This document shows, piece by piece, positions 39,301 through 60,526 of a stretch of 64,000 nucleotides of DNA (the first letter of the stretch is position 1; every line of letters begins with the position of its first letter). The stretch spans positions 14,424,325-14,488,324 of the forward strand of contig NC_133971.1 of the NCBI RefSeq assembly GCF_031877795.1, given 5' to 3'. The DNA is from Strix aluco. Lineage: Eukaryota > Chordata > Aves > Strigiformes > Strigidae. The translations under genes were made by a program, and so were the position numbers. The notes below the pieces were generated by a model. The model was not told the origin of the DNA and did not search any database. It saw nothing but the letters and a program-made list of their open reading frames with translations.

Positions 39301-42300
39301 CCCAAAATATCCCTTTCCCATCTAAATTTTCTAGAAGGTTCAATAAAGGGTGAACCAGACAGGCGCCAGCCCCTCAAAGGAGCCCTCCATCGCATCTCCC
39401 CTCTCTTTTCCAGGCTGTCATTTTCATGAAAATTATTTGAAATCAATGCTTCTACATCTTTAGCTGAAATTAGCCCATAGGTCCAGGTGAGAGGTGTAAG
39501 TATACAGACATAGATGCACTCTGTATGGCTACAACAGCCCTGTTTGTGGGGGAAAGGGGCAAAAGGGATGGGTCTTGGCCATTACTGGTACTGATGCCAG
39601 CCTTCCTGACAGGAGCACATACAGGCAAAGTCATGTTGCTCTCGGTGCTGCAGAGGATATCAAGCTGTAAGACATGTTAGTTGTCCCAGTTAAATCCTCA
39701 GGCCTTTCCTCAGATCCTCTTGTGCAACATGGCTGCCATCAGAGCTGAAATCTCTCTCTCCTAGCAGCTCAGATGTCCACACTGCTCTGAGCCCCACCAC
39801 TCTCCATGCTCCATCCCCTCTGCAGCTTCAGGTTTCTCCAGCGGCTGCATCTCCAGAGGCTATAGGGTCAACATATCACCTCAGTGAGGCTGCATCGCTC
39901 CTTTGACATCCCCATCTGCATGGGGGAATCTGCAGCAGTTGCCAGGCTGAAGCCAGTTTTGCACCATCATCATCCCAGACACATTAGACATGTCTACAGG
40001 GTAGATTAAAGAGAGGAACAGGCCTGCTTTGCCTCCCTGGCAGGAAGTGAGCCATGGAAAGTGTGTGGTCACATTAGCCTGATGCTGAGCTGAGTAATAA
40101 TCCTCCATGCACTTGCTCTTGCTGAGTCTCTCAACACAGGATGCTCAGGCTGAGCTGCTTGGTGTCTGACCAGCTCTGAGCACAGGCAGAGCTAGCACCA
40201 TCCCTCCAGCCTGCCCCATGGCTGTGTTTTAATGGCTGTAAGATTCAAGTTCTCCATGTCATGGCACATATCAGGTGCTTCCAGCTGCTCCAGACATGAG
40301 AAAAATGAGCCCTGGTAATAGGCTGCACTAGGACTGAGACATGACATTTCTCATAATGAGCTCATAATCTCATAATCTCAATAACTGTTTATCAGGAGAC
40401 AGCAGCTTGATCATCTCCAGTATGGACTAACTGCTCAGCCCAGTGCTTCTTCCTGAATGCTGGTAATCTTCTTCCACATCCCATCTGTCTTTACACTCAC
40501 TACCAAATCTAGATCTGGCACAACAGGTCACTCCACTAGTTTCAGTGGACTGGCACTTCTGGACGCCAGTGTCAAACCTTGACCTTCATCATACATGATC
40601 CTACAGGGCTACCCATTGGCTGCTGCTCTCCAAGTGCACACAAAGCAACCATTCATGCAGGAGCATCCGCTCCAAGTGAGCCCAGTCACCTTGGGCTGTT
40701 CCAATAACCTTGACTAAATTCTTTCTCTTTTTCTTTGCTAAATCCACCTACGAAAGAAAGACCGCTTCAAAGGGAGATTCTCACCCTGTCTGACATCATG
40801 GCACGTTGAGATAATTCAGAGCACTTATGATAAATGTTCTGACTACTAGCATCAAGAAACAAATAATGGGCTCACAGCAACGTAAGATTAAACAGGTTTC
40901 CACAATTTTCTGGGCAACTGTCTTACTGACCATGTCCCTTCTTGTTATTTTTTACTGCCTGAAACAAACAGAGAATCTTAGAGAGTTGTGTAAAATACGG
41001 CTGCAGGGCTTTAGACTCCCTGAAAAGGCAACGAAGCTCTGTTAGAAGAGGATTTTCACTTGTCAGATAAGAAAGAACATGTTTGTAGCCTCTGCAATAC
41101 AGGCTCCTCTTGGTCCATTTGAGAGGGAAGCAGTGCAGTTTACAAGGGCTAATGCTAGCTGCTGGGAGGGTAATGTTGCACCATTAGCATGGTGGAGGAA
41201 GGCTACACTCCATCAGGAAAGAACAAGCCTGGGTGGCAAAAGCCGAAAGGATTTGCAGTGAGAGGAACCACAGCCTGCCAAGACAGAATGCAATGCAAGC
41301 CTTGATCCCAGCCACCAGCTGTGCCAAAGAGTCTGGTACTCTGTAGCCCAGCCATGAAAAGACTCAGTCTTGCCAAAGAGCAAGTGAGAGCAGATAGAGC
41401 AAGCTGGTGAGTACAAAAACATGAGCTCAGAGCTGCAGGCAGGACTGTGAAAGAAGCAAGAAGTAGTTTGACAGAGCACCTCCATCTTAATTCAACTGCT
41501 CCTTTCCTTATGATCCCCATCACTGCAATTCTCCCTTTGGTTTCCATTTCCATTGCTTCTCCAACAAGGACTTACCACTTAGGTTCCCTTCCTTCCACAA
41601 CACCAGGAGAAGCTACCTCATTTGGCCAACTGGACGTGCCCACCCTTCCCTCCCTAAACCAGTCAGCCACCCTCCATTGCACCCTGTCTCCAACGCACAA
41701 GATCTCACAGGGTAAATTAGCTGTGAGTAGTCATGCTGATGAGTTTTACTGGGGAAAGAACCAAACCTATATCCAAAGACAGCCCAAGGGAACCCACTGT
41801 CCATGGCCACATGTGCCAGAAGCCAGCCAAACCATTTCACAACTTCAGTCCATCGCCCAGGCACATTCACCACTTAATTTCCTAGCTAGGTTCACTGGTG
41901 CTGGATGTGTGCTTTTCTAACAGCCTGCTTTCCTAAGTATTGCCTACAGGTAATTTCATTGGCTTTGCATTCATCCCCTCCTATGGTATTTTTATTTGTT
42001 GGCCAGCCTTAGCTACTGACAGAGCAGTAGAGGTCCTAGAGACATTCAGTTCCCAGAGTTTTGTGAAAATATGCAGCCAAGTGGAGGAGAGAGACCTAGA
42101 CTGGCATTCCACTAGGGAAAAGTCTTCAGTATAAGTTTGACCCAATACCAGACAACAAGAGAATCCACATATACCAACATAAATGTCACAATAGCAGAAG
42201 TTGTTTCACTCAGGCTTAATCAATGATTCAGTCATTCTAGACAACCTACATATCATTAATAGCTATGGTTTTGGCAATAAAAATGTTCCTTCATTCACAG

Positions 42301-42937
42301 TGCCTTTTTTTATTTCTCTTCCCTCTTCTCCTCACCTTACCTGCTTTCATAACTATGTATTTTTAAATCCAGAGAAGTCTTTTATTCAACCCTATGTTCC
42401 AATATGGGCAAAAAGGTATCTTCAGCTTAAGTCCTGGTTCTCCAGGGACAAGGCCTTATTATACATCTTGTCAAAACAAGACTTGAGGAATATCAGTATG
42501 GATGTTAACAAGTAACAAACAGTATGGGAAAAAAGCATGATATATCCCAGGACAACATAAAAGAAAACACCTGCCTGTTCAAGCAGTACATATACATACA
42601 CACAAGAGCTCAAAAATGGTCAGAAACCCTCTGCTCTGCATCCTGATAAAGTAGACCAGCTGTCCCCCAGGGGCCTGCAGAAGAGTAGATAAATGTGTAA
42701 TGTGAATTCTGCCTTCAATTTATGGCTTAATTTTAAAATAACTGGAAATAAAACATGAAGAGGAATATCACCCACAGAGGTAGTCTGAACTCTGCTTTCT
42801 ATCACTTTCCTACAGCTTCCATTTATCTCTGTCACACAGAGAGCCTTCTGAATATGTCTATACTATGAGTTAGACATCAGGCCAGGCTTGTTCTCAAGGC
42901 TGGGCTTGCCCATCATCCACGTTCTTTCAAGACCTCG
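33336..42937. other. Intergenic, no gene found
   Basis: About 9.6 kb with no gene recognised. The longest open frame, 157 codons at 41,447-41,920, has no recognisable domain and overlaps opposite-strand frames. A TA-rich microsatellite-like tract lies at 36,837-36,880. A short run of ATAATCTC-type repeats occurs near 40,360-40,382. Confidence 0.5.
36837..36880. repeat. TA/CAGATA-rich low-complexity tract
   Basis: Alternating pyrimidine-purine sequence with ATACAGATA, GATATGGATATG and CATATGTATGTATAT steps over about 44 bp. An impure microsatellite. Confidence 0.6.
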
Positions 42938-43926
42938 TGGTTTGAGAGGGCAACTGAGCACCACGAAGCCATTCACTCAACCCTTCCCCCCCCAAGTGCT
43001 GGGAAGGAGAAAAATGAATCAAAAGGCTCAGGAATGGAGATAAGGACAGGAAGGAGTGGCTCACCCATTAACAGTCACAGATAAAAGACAGGCTCGTTAG
43101 GGGGACAAAAAGGACACCACTTTATTTCAAAACAGTAAGGATAATGACACTTAACAGACAGAATGGGATGGTGAGAAGCATTACCATATCTTAAAAACAC
43201 CTCCCTTCACCACTCCTTTCTTCCTGAGCTCAGCTTTGTTCCCTGATATCTCTACCTCCTACCCCAGCAGCACAGGGGCAGGGGATGGGGGGTGCAGTCA
43301 GTCTGACATTTCTTCCTGAAAGGGGGGTGGGGGCAAGCACTCTTCTGCATTCTTCCTCCTACTCCACGTGGTGTCCCTCTCACAGGAGACAGTCCTCCAC
43401 AAACTCTCCCCACCGTGAGTCCTCCCCACGGGATGCATTCTTCTCAAGATGCTCTGGCGTGGGTCACCTCCACGTGTGCAGTCCTCCCAGTGCCGAACTG
43501 CAACAGCGGGGGCTGCTTCTTCCCACAGAGTCCGGGGTCCTCCACAGGTCGCAGGTGAATCTCTGCTCCTCTGGTGACCTCCGCGGGTAGCAGGGGGGTC
43601 AGCCCTGCTCTCTCACCACAGGATACAGGGAGGATCTCTGCTCTGGCACACTTCACCCCCTTCCTCCTCCTTCCTTCCACTGACCTCAGTGTTCACATCA
43701 GTGTTCTTCTCATAACTCATCCTCAAAGTCCCCCAACCCCCTCTCAGGTTTCCCTTCTTAAATACGCTATCACAGAGACACAGCCACCATCACTAATTGG
43801 CTCAGCCTTGGCCAGAGTTGGGTCCAACTTGGAGCCAGGGGAGCTTTCAAGAAGCTTCTCACAGAGGGCCACTGCTGTAGTCCCCTCCCTGCTACCACAA
43901 ACCCCACCACACAGACTCAGCATACA
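42938..43926 (-). mobile_element. Avian retroviral LTR (ERV-L-like), probably solo
   Basis: A roughly 1 kb block with the features of a bird endogenous retrovirus LTR seen in reverse. It opens with TGGTTTGAGAGGGCAACTGA and a CACCACGAAGCC motif, and has a long GC-rich variable middle with two CACGTG-type words. It closes with a CTAATTGGCTCAGCCTTGGC block, an AAGCTTCTCACAGAG block and ...CATACA. I recognise this ordered set of blocks from LTRs common in bird genomes. Minus orientation is inferred from the shared opening with the antisense LTRs in the SLC30A5 introns. No pol, gag or env sequence lies on either side, so it looks like a solo LTR. I could not identify a convincing target-site duplication, so the ends are uncertain by about 10-20 bp. 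Confidence 0.7.
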
Positions 43927-44100
43927 AGCCCATACATCTGCAGTCCTCCAGAGCCAGGAGCCTGAGGTCCAAGTGCTTACTCATGGGCCATACACAGTTT
44001 ACACCAGCACAAAGCCAGACAGAGTAAGGCACAGTGAACCAGAACATAGCCCAAATACAGGGTTCTTAAAGCACATTTTATTATACTTTTTTTAAACACA

Positions 44101-44133
44101 TGCCCAGGGGCTTGTTTTTTAAGTCCCTGGGCA
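44101..44133. repeat. Short hairpin-forming inverted repeat
   Basis: TGCCCAGGG (44,101-44,109) and CCCTGGGCA (44,125-44,133) are perfect 9-bp inverted arms. The next four bases, GCTT and AAGT, add three more pairs with one mismatch. The loop is the T-rich GTTTTTT. Too short for a microRNA precursor by itself. Confidence 0.6.
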
Positions 44134-47007
44134 GTATCTGCGGGGAGGCAGGAGGGTGGTAAAGCAGGTCACAAGGCTTAGACCATCTACTACTTTGAAT
44201 TCATGATGTCTCCATCATCTCCCCTGCCTGCATTACCAGCTCTCTTCAATTTTCTACTAGTGCTAAAAACATAGGTGGACTGGTGTAGACTGACCATTAA
44301 TGGTTTTATCTCTGTATCATCCAGGATGTTGAAGAGGACAATGTTTTTATTGCTAATGTACACCTGACTGCAACTCTGTAATTGCTACCTTCAGTCATGC
44401 TGGGGAAGGGAAAATCTGAGGCAAAATGCTGTTGAAAGAGATTTGTGTGGTTCAGCTTCTCAGCAGCTTGTGTTCCTTGTTTCTCAGGACTGCCACAAGG
44501 GAGAGAAGACAATACAAAATAAGAGCTAACTGAAGTTGCTGTTTTCGGACAGGATGTTAGCATCATGCATTTGTCTCTATTCACACTAACCATGCTTCAT
44601 GAGTTTCCTAAAGCAGAATTCACTCTGTCAGCAAAACAGCACATGTATTAATTTACATCCTTAGGAAGTAAAGCAGTGAATCATTTATAATGGTTCAGGT
44701 GCTCTACTCATAGCACTTAATTAATTCTGACTGGAAAGTTGCAAAAAATTCTCTGAAATCATTTCAAGTATTCATTTCAGCTTTATGATTAAATATGTCA
44801 TCATGAATGAAAAACTGACCTTGAGGTTAAATCACTGGCTTAGGACCGAGGTTCCGTCCCCAACTCATCTCCCTGTGAAACCACACCACTTCGCTGGCCC
44901 TTGCTATACGTGTTCCCTTCACTAAACTTTTTAGCAAACCACACACATGACCTTGGGACATGCTCAGCTCTCTGTATGTATGGATGCCATCAAAGGGCCA
45001 AACCCTGAAGGGGGGACATGGAAGGGAGGACCGATCTCTGGGGTTTCTTGCTTTTCTTGGGGAAAAGCCAGGTCAGACTTCAGACTAGGTCTCAGTGGGA
45101 CCACGCACCTGAGCACGGAGCTAGGCAGAGGAGGCTGACTGCCCTCCACACTGGGGGTGCCAGACCCAGGCAGATCTCCACCACCAGCCCCATCTGTGCT
45201 GAGCACAGCAAAGCCAGAACCACGCCAGGAAGACAGCGTCGGAGCCACAGAGAGGACCACTGCTTGGTGCTGACAGCCCACAGCTGGGAGTGGGGTGAAA
45301 ACCGTTGCCAGAGACCTATGTTGATGAGTCCACATAACAAAAGCTGCTTATATCTAAACAAAAGCTTTCTGATAATGCAAAATTAAACTGACAGGAAGCA
45401 ACACACATGTTAGAATACAGTCTAACAGATGCTTCAGCATTTGTTTTATGTAAATTTGAACAGGCACCATCCTCTGTGAGCAGTTCAATAAGTAACACAA
45501 CTCTCATTCTAGCACACCAAGCCTGTGTATGTTTTCTCAGCTTTTATTTTCTGCTACATTGACCTCAGCTGCAAATTTCCCAGCAAAACCACAATAGATG
45601 GTTTATATCACATTACAGAAAATCACAAAAGCCTCTAAAGTGGCCCTGATTTTCAGGCGCTTTTCTGATTTTCTATCAACCCTTTCTTCTCATGCCTGCT
45701 ATATAGTTAATATTGGAGCTTTATAACAGGAAAATGTCATTTTTAAGTCACAATAAGGCTTTCTTGCTATGTCATTTATTTTCTCAATAGTCTCAACAGA
45801 GACTTTTTTTTTTGTTCTCTTCTATCACTGTAATTTTACTAGTTTACACAGTGATATACAGAGATAACAGCAGTGCAGGAAGAGACAGAGATTCACAGCA
45901 ATCCAAGTCATGATGTTATTTCAGAGGCAGCTGCTCTCCTTTCCTTGATTCCTCAGACACCAATGCTGAAATTTTTCGCAAATTGTCATGGGTCAGTTTA
46001 GTATCATGACTGAACCAAAATCTATGGACCACTGATGTCTGCGCACTTCCCAGTAATGCCACTCTCTGCTCGGTTGTTCTTTACTAGCTGAAAAATTAAA
46101 GAGCACCACTTGCATTAGAATCAGAAAGAAGAAGTGCAGAAGTCAAGTCTTAGCAAAGTCACTGTCCTCTCGTGCCAAATCAGAAAGAAAATACATTTTC
46201 TGCCATTCCAATTATTTAGTTAATCCCAGTGAGCTTTTCCTGGAACAGATATCTGTGTCACCGTTACTCAATAAGTACAAAGCTATTAAGATATTTTCTA
46301 AACAAAACTTTTAATGAAAGCACAACTTGGAATAAATGCCCATCGACAGCACAGCTCTGCCAGAGCTCCCCCACCAGGACATTTGCCACTGTCCTGAGTG
46401 TGCTTCTCCGCAGACCCAAGTCCAGAGCTGGTTCCAGATAACCACTCCTGAGTTCAGTGGCATTCACACACATCGTTTCCTTCCACCCATGCTTGATCTT
46501 TCTCGACAGACCAAAAAGCCCAAACTTGAAATGACTCTGCAGCACAAATTTAAGTACTTTTGTTTTCAGGGGGAGGGGATTTTTTTTTTAATCTACTACA
46601 GTTATGTGTAATCTTGAAACAGCAAAAAGAAGTATGTCACTTAGAAAGTTGCACAGGTCCTTTCTTGCTTCTACTGCACCAAGGTCTCGTTTAGTGGAAA
46701 AAATGAAAACATTTACCCTCCCAAATTTCTCTCAGCCTTTCTCTTCTGATTTTCCCTTGGTCTCAGTAGGTTGCAGCCACAAACAGGTTTATTGTTTCAC
46801 AGGGACATTTCTTAGGCATGTGTTCTCCTTCTTACTACATCACATTTTCATTTAGAAGTAACACAGACTCCTTAAGACCACTGCTAACACTCCAATTACA
46901 CTTTATCCCCAGAGATCTAACATTTTAGATACTCTGATTTCACAACTCAAGTCTTCAGGAGCATGCAGTATTTAAGCAAATACAAACACAGACTTCACAA
47001 GGCTCCT

Positions 47008-47060
47008 CAAAAAAAAACCCAACAACCCCAAAATGCCAAAACACCAAAAAAAACCCCTAT
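47008..47060. repeat. A/C-rich low-complexity stretch
   Basis: Runs of A alternating with CC/CCC (AAAAAAAAACCCAACAACCCC and AAAAAAAACCCC type). Simple low-complexity DNA. Confidence 0.6.
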
Positions 47061-50000
47061 CTTAATACACATTTAGAACTAAAAGAAACAATAAATGTTT
47101 ATACATGATTTTATGTCTTGATTTTCTCACCATTCCTGCAGGCTTTGCAAGGTTTAAATAAGAAACCTTTCAAGCCCTATTCAAGAACCCCATATCCTCC
47201 TGCATATGGCTTCTCTTTTAAATCATAAAGTCTCTTGGTTTGGATCTATTCTTTCTGAGACTTTAGTTTCTCTCTCCTTCAGCTGTCCCTGCAAACTCCA
47301 ACTTTGCTCTAGTTAGTAGTCATTTATTTTCACCATTCCCTTGAAAAATCCTAACCGGTTTCACCAGGTGTTTTCTGTTCTGCAATTTTGTGTTTTAGTT
47401 ACCTGCCCCCTGTCGTTACAGCAAGACAGTAGCCACCTATGTGTGCACTGCTGCTCCTCCTGAATATATGAACATCGACTTTTAACAGCCCTCACACTGA
47501 CCGAGGCAGGGTCTAGTAATGTGTGTTTTCACAGCTAGTGGAGACACAATATGTTTTCACACATAATAGAGTTCACATGCTGACACCAAGACACCTCTTG
47601 GCCAAACCAAATACCACTGCACAAGACTGACGGGGTGATGTCCAGTATGTCAAGACCACAGGCAGACGCACACACATGTGAGCTCATGCCTGAGGTATGC
47701 TTCTGCATGTACAGGTGAGGCAGGACTGCCAATGTGGCAGGATACATGTCCTCCCAGAGGGCTCCTTTGAGCCAGGGGTCCTGCCAGGGTGCACAGCCTG
47801 GGCGGGGGTGCCCTGCCACCACTCCAACCCAGGACATCCAGCAGACAAGAGGACGCCACCAGGCACGTGTGCCTGAAACACGCGTTGAGGAGGTGCCAGG
47901 TGGGGGCCAATTGAATGACTCGGAGGCCAGCGTCTAGGACAACACAAGGTTTGTGTGTGCGCTGTCGCCACCCAGGAGTCACAGGTGAGCCACTGACAGG
48001 CGGCAGCTGTCCCAGCATGCCACATATTCCCACCCTTAAATAGTGTTGAGGATCTATGCCTGCAACCCCGGTCTTCGCAACGGTGTCATTTAACTCACAC
48101 CTCTATTTTTTTGTGTTTCTACCAATGTTGGTCCCAGTAGCCTTCTTCTCTTTCACTCTCTGCATGGCTCTGATCCAGCGGGTTGATTCTCCCCCTCTGG
48201 CCGCTCCCACAGCTCTTGATCTCCCTGCTCGGCTCCCATGCCACCCACCCCTGCCTCTGGATTGAAGTCTTCTCCCTTGTGCTGTTTGCCAACACCTCCA
48301 TCTCCCGGACACAGCGCACACGACATGTAACTAAATTTTTTTTTTACCTGCCTACAAACATTATCAACATCTTCTGGTTGATCCACGGGCTTCAGGGAAC
48401 TTCAGGCTGTGAATTGAGTGCTTTTGGACAGGAGGCAGGACCTGTGGATTAAACTTCTAAGGGGTCTTCACATGGCAGCTGAAATAGCAGAGCTGGCATT
48501 TCTCTTAATAGGCTTATGCTTGCCACACAGAGGTCCCCACCTGCACTGGGAACAATTTGCAAATAACAAAAAAAAAAATCTTTGATTTCTGACCATTGCT
48601 GAGATTCATTCAATACAAGATACTAGAAGAAGTGGACTTGAAATAGGCAAGGCCAGTACCTACAGTCCCCCTTCTCACCTCCCTAGTCTCTCAGCTCTGA
48701 GATACTTGATCTGTTTCCCTCTTCCTGAGCCATTCCTCCCCCCACTCCACCACCATTCACATCAGTTCATTTCTGATTTCTTTGTCCTGCCTCAGTGCTT
48801 AACTACAGACCAAAACCATGTGTTGGAATGTCCCAAAACCAGGGAGTTTGATATATGGCTGGAAGAAATCTGCTAGGTCACAATATGGACATTTTCAACC
48901 TTTTGCCTCAATTTTCCCACTAGTTTCAACTGGACATTTTAGTCCCCTGTGCTATTCTGTAGCATCTCCATAAACTGTTACACACTTTGTGAGTCATCCG
49001 GGACACTTTACCTGTGAGTGAAGCAATCCCTGTGCAGACACCGTACCCGTATACTGGAGGGGGACTGAAACCAGTAGGGCAACGGGCACTTCACTGATAA
49101 ACACCAAAACTCACCACTGTGGAGGTCTCCCCAGCTTCACAACCTTTCCCAGAAAATCCTGAGCAACCTAGTGCATGCATGAAGAAACAGCCATATAATG
49201 GTTTTGCAAGCAAGATCAGACTTGGGTAGAAGCATGGTAATGTTGATGCCTTGCCCAAAAAGTGGGGGTATCAAGGGAGACACCAAGTGACTGTAAACAC
49301 TGCCACTGGCAGGATCACCAAGAACTGGTTATTCAAAGCAATGAAAGCACTCAGGCAACTCACAAGGCACATGTGCCAAGGTTTCTGGCTCATTCACCGA
49401 ATCACCAAGCTGCTGGGGCTGGATTCCATTTCAGTTGATAGGTCTTTAACAAAAAATCTGATCCCAACAATCTGTAAAATTAGAAATTCATCCAGCAAAC
49501 TAGGACCACACCAGACTGCTGAAGTGCAAGGGACAAAAAAAAAAAAGATACTCAGGGAATGACATGCAACAATGGTCCTGAGAAAAAGACTGACTGTATT
49601 TTTTGTGGAAGTGCTTACAGGCTTGGAGCTATGAGCAGGGAAATCCTCTCCTCTCACTTGATCCTGATAGTGGTCAGGACAATAAGGTTTTGCACATAAT
49701 AATACAAAATAATAAAAAATAGACAGGCTTTCATAAAATAAAAAGCAATTCCACGATTCACCTCTCCTAATGAAAACAAGCTGCAAGGTTTTACAAGTTC
49801 ACCAACTTGATCAGTTGGAGAGGGGTGACATAATACAGTGCAGCCAGCTTGTGCTACCTATTTCATCCTATTCCTGCGAGCACAGCGTCCTGTGAAAATG
49901 AGTTACTGCCATGTATCATTTTGTTAGGGAAAATAGCTCAAGTATACTTCTGATATCAGACAGTATGATACAGCCCCATTTTCAAGGCACCAGGAACTCC

Positions 50001-50704
50001 TACACCTGCTGAGCCCTGGCAGAGCCCCACTCTATGGCACCACATACAAAACTACAAGGAAGGCCACATGCATCATGTACGAGTTTAAGGACGAAGATGC
50101 TTCCTTTAAAGCACAGGAGATTGCTTCCCATAGGTTGGGAAAGCAAGTCACAAAAAATGCATAGCAAATCCCTCTGCAGTACACATGCAACGTATCTTAC
50201 AATTTTTAAAGCTCAGTTTCACTTGTGGTCTGTTCGCCCGTGCCCAGGCAATCCTCGGCTTCCCTCCCAGGGGCAACACTGTCCGGTACACAGCGCCACG
50301 CACAAACAACGGCAGCTCACGAAATGGGGGAAAAACGGTTCGCTCTGCAACCACGCAGTGCTAATCACAGCGTTTCCCCTCGCATCGGACACCCGAGGCG
50401 GGCACAAGGCAGAACCCAGAGGGGACAGGCGGCACCCGCGGCCGAGGGCGGACCAGACGGCGCTGGGACAGCGGCCTGCGAACGGCGACCCCGGCGGCGG
50501 AGAGAGCCGTGGCCGCTCCGCCCGCGGCCCGCGCCGGGGCCAGGGGAGCGCCCGCCCCTTCCCGCGCTCCAGCGCTTCCGGCGCCCGCGGACGTCGCCTG
50601 CCCCGCCCCCCTGCTCCGCCGCTGCGGCGCCTGCGCGTTGCGCCTGGCGCCTGCGCGGGCGCCGGTGGCCACCCTCGCTTCAGGCTCCCCCCCTCCCCCA
50701 GGTA

Positions 50705-50773
50705 ATGGCGGCCGGCCGGCCGCGGAGGAGGAGGGGCGTCGGCCGTGGGGAAGGTGGACCGCGCCGCGCTTGA
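50705..50773 (+). CDS. Possible upstream ORF in the SLC30A5 5' leader
   Basis: An ATG at 50,705 with G at -3 and G at +4 opens a 22-codon frame ending in TGA at 50,771-50,773. It is rich in Arg, Gly and Pro because of GC-rich composition. It ends 64 nt before the SLC30A5 start codon and is out of frame with it. If the transcript starts upstream of 50,705 this would be a translated uORF that could dampen translation. The same ATG sits in a YY1-like motif often found at transcription starts, so it may be at or upstream of the real start site. Confidence 0.35.
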   Translation: MAAGRPRRRRGVGRGEGGPRRA

Positions 50774-50837
50774 GCGCCCGCACCCCTTCCCTGGCAGCTC
50801 TTCCCGCGCGGGGCTGCGCCAGCTCCCCCGCTCCGGC

Positions 50838-59715
<8,878 letters not shown>

Positions 59716-60065
59716 TAGAAGCAAGTGCCTATTATTACTGGAGTAGAGAGATTGTGGAGCTGAGTGCACTGAATTAAATATGCTGTATTTTTCTTGATAG
59801 GAGTCTTACCTTTCAAGAATATTATAGCATAAGATTTTACTTTTACATCTAAATACTGATATTTACAGCTGAATGAATGACATTGCTTACTTCGATAACT
59901 TAGAACACAGCTATACATTTTAAGTTGTAGTTAAAGGCTCCCTGCCCATTTGCACATATCAGACCACTTAAGATTGCTAGAAGCCTTTTTGATCAGGTCT
60001 CCTAAGTGTGTGCAGTAAATGGTTGACAGTCTGGCTGGCAGTCTTTTCCATGTATCCAGAAAGAT

Positions 60066-60222
60066 TCATAGAATCACAGAATGGTGATCTAGTCTAACCC
60101 CCCTTGCAATGATCAGGGACATCTTCAAGTAGATAAGGTTACTTAGAGCTCTGTCCAACCTGACCATGACTATTTCCAGGAATGGGGCATCTACCACCTG
60201 TGGTGGTGCAGACCCCCTGGGC
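60066..60222 (-). mobile_element. CR1 LINE 3' tail fragment, antisense in intron 6
   Basis: On the plus strand it begins TCATAGAATCACAGAATGG, the reverse of the CR1 ATTCTGTG-type 3' end. CR1-like words follow: TCTAGTCTAACCCCCCTTGC, GATCAGGGACATCTTC and GGGGCATCTACCACCTG. A short internal deletion seems to lie right after the terminal repeat. Only the extreme 3' end of the element is present. Confidence 0.85.
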
Positions 60223-60526
60223 CATATTGCAATGTCAGGACCAGCTAACACTGTGCTATTGTCTTGGTTACAAGTGCAGTGAGCTAGAACGATCTGGCAC
60301 TTTCTTGTCCTTTATACAAGTGTAGTGAGTTGGGACAATTAGGTGCTCCCTAACCATACCAGGAACTCCTGTTGCCTAGGAACTGTATCTATGACTCCTG
60401 TGGCCTGGATCTTAGCCTGCCCTGGAAGGTACCAGAATTACCTGACAAGAATTATGGCCAAAATTCTATGGCCAGAAAATCTACTGACCAAAGTTAATCA
60501 TCTTGCGATTCTATAAAGAGCAACCC
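60223..60526. other. Unassigned stretch beside the provirus
   Basis: About 300 bp that I cannot assign. It contains two related 31-bp segments 46 bp apart (60,270-60,300 and 60,316-60,346, about 22 of 31 positions equal, mostly transitions apart). Just before the provirus there is a TATA-like CTATAAAGAGC (60,511-60,521). It could be part of an older LTR or other repeat into which the ERV-L-like element inserted. Confidence 0.4.

Larger units (their letters stand above)
43927..50350. other. Intergenic, upstream of SLC30A5
   Basis: About 6.4 kb between the LTR and the SLC30A5 CpG island. It contains a 33-nt hairpin at 44,101-44,133, an A/C-rich low-complexity stretch at about 47,008-47,060, and an unexplained GC-richer stretch at about 47,640-48,030. 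Open frames of up to 127 codons in the last stretch overlap on the same strand in different frames and look non-coding. No gene was recognised. Confidence 0.5.

Noticed and set aside
41447-41920. A 157-codon plus-strand frame
   Set aside because: No recognisable domain, and an opposite-strand frame overlaps it. Without homology or splice context this is expected by chance in 50 kb.
43285-44095. Two plus-strand frames of 101 and 173 codons
   Set aside because: They mostly cover the retroviral LTR at 42,938-43,926, and the peptides show no family match.
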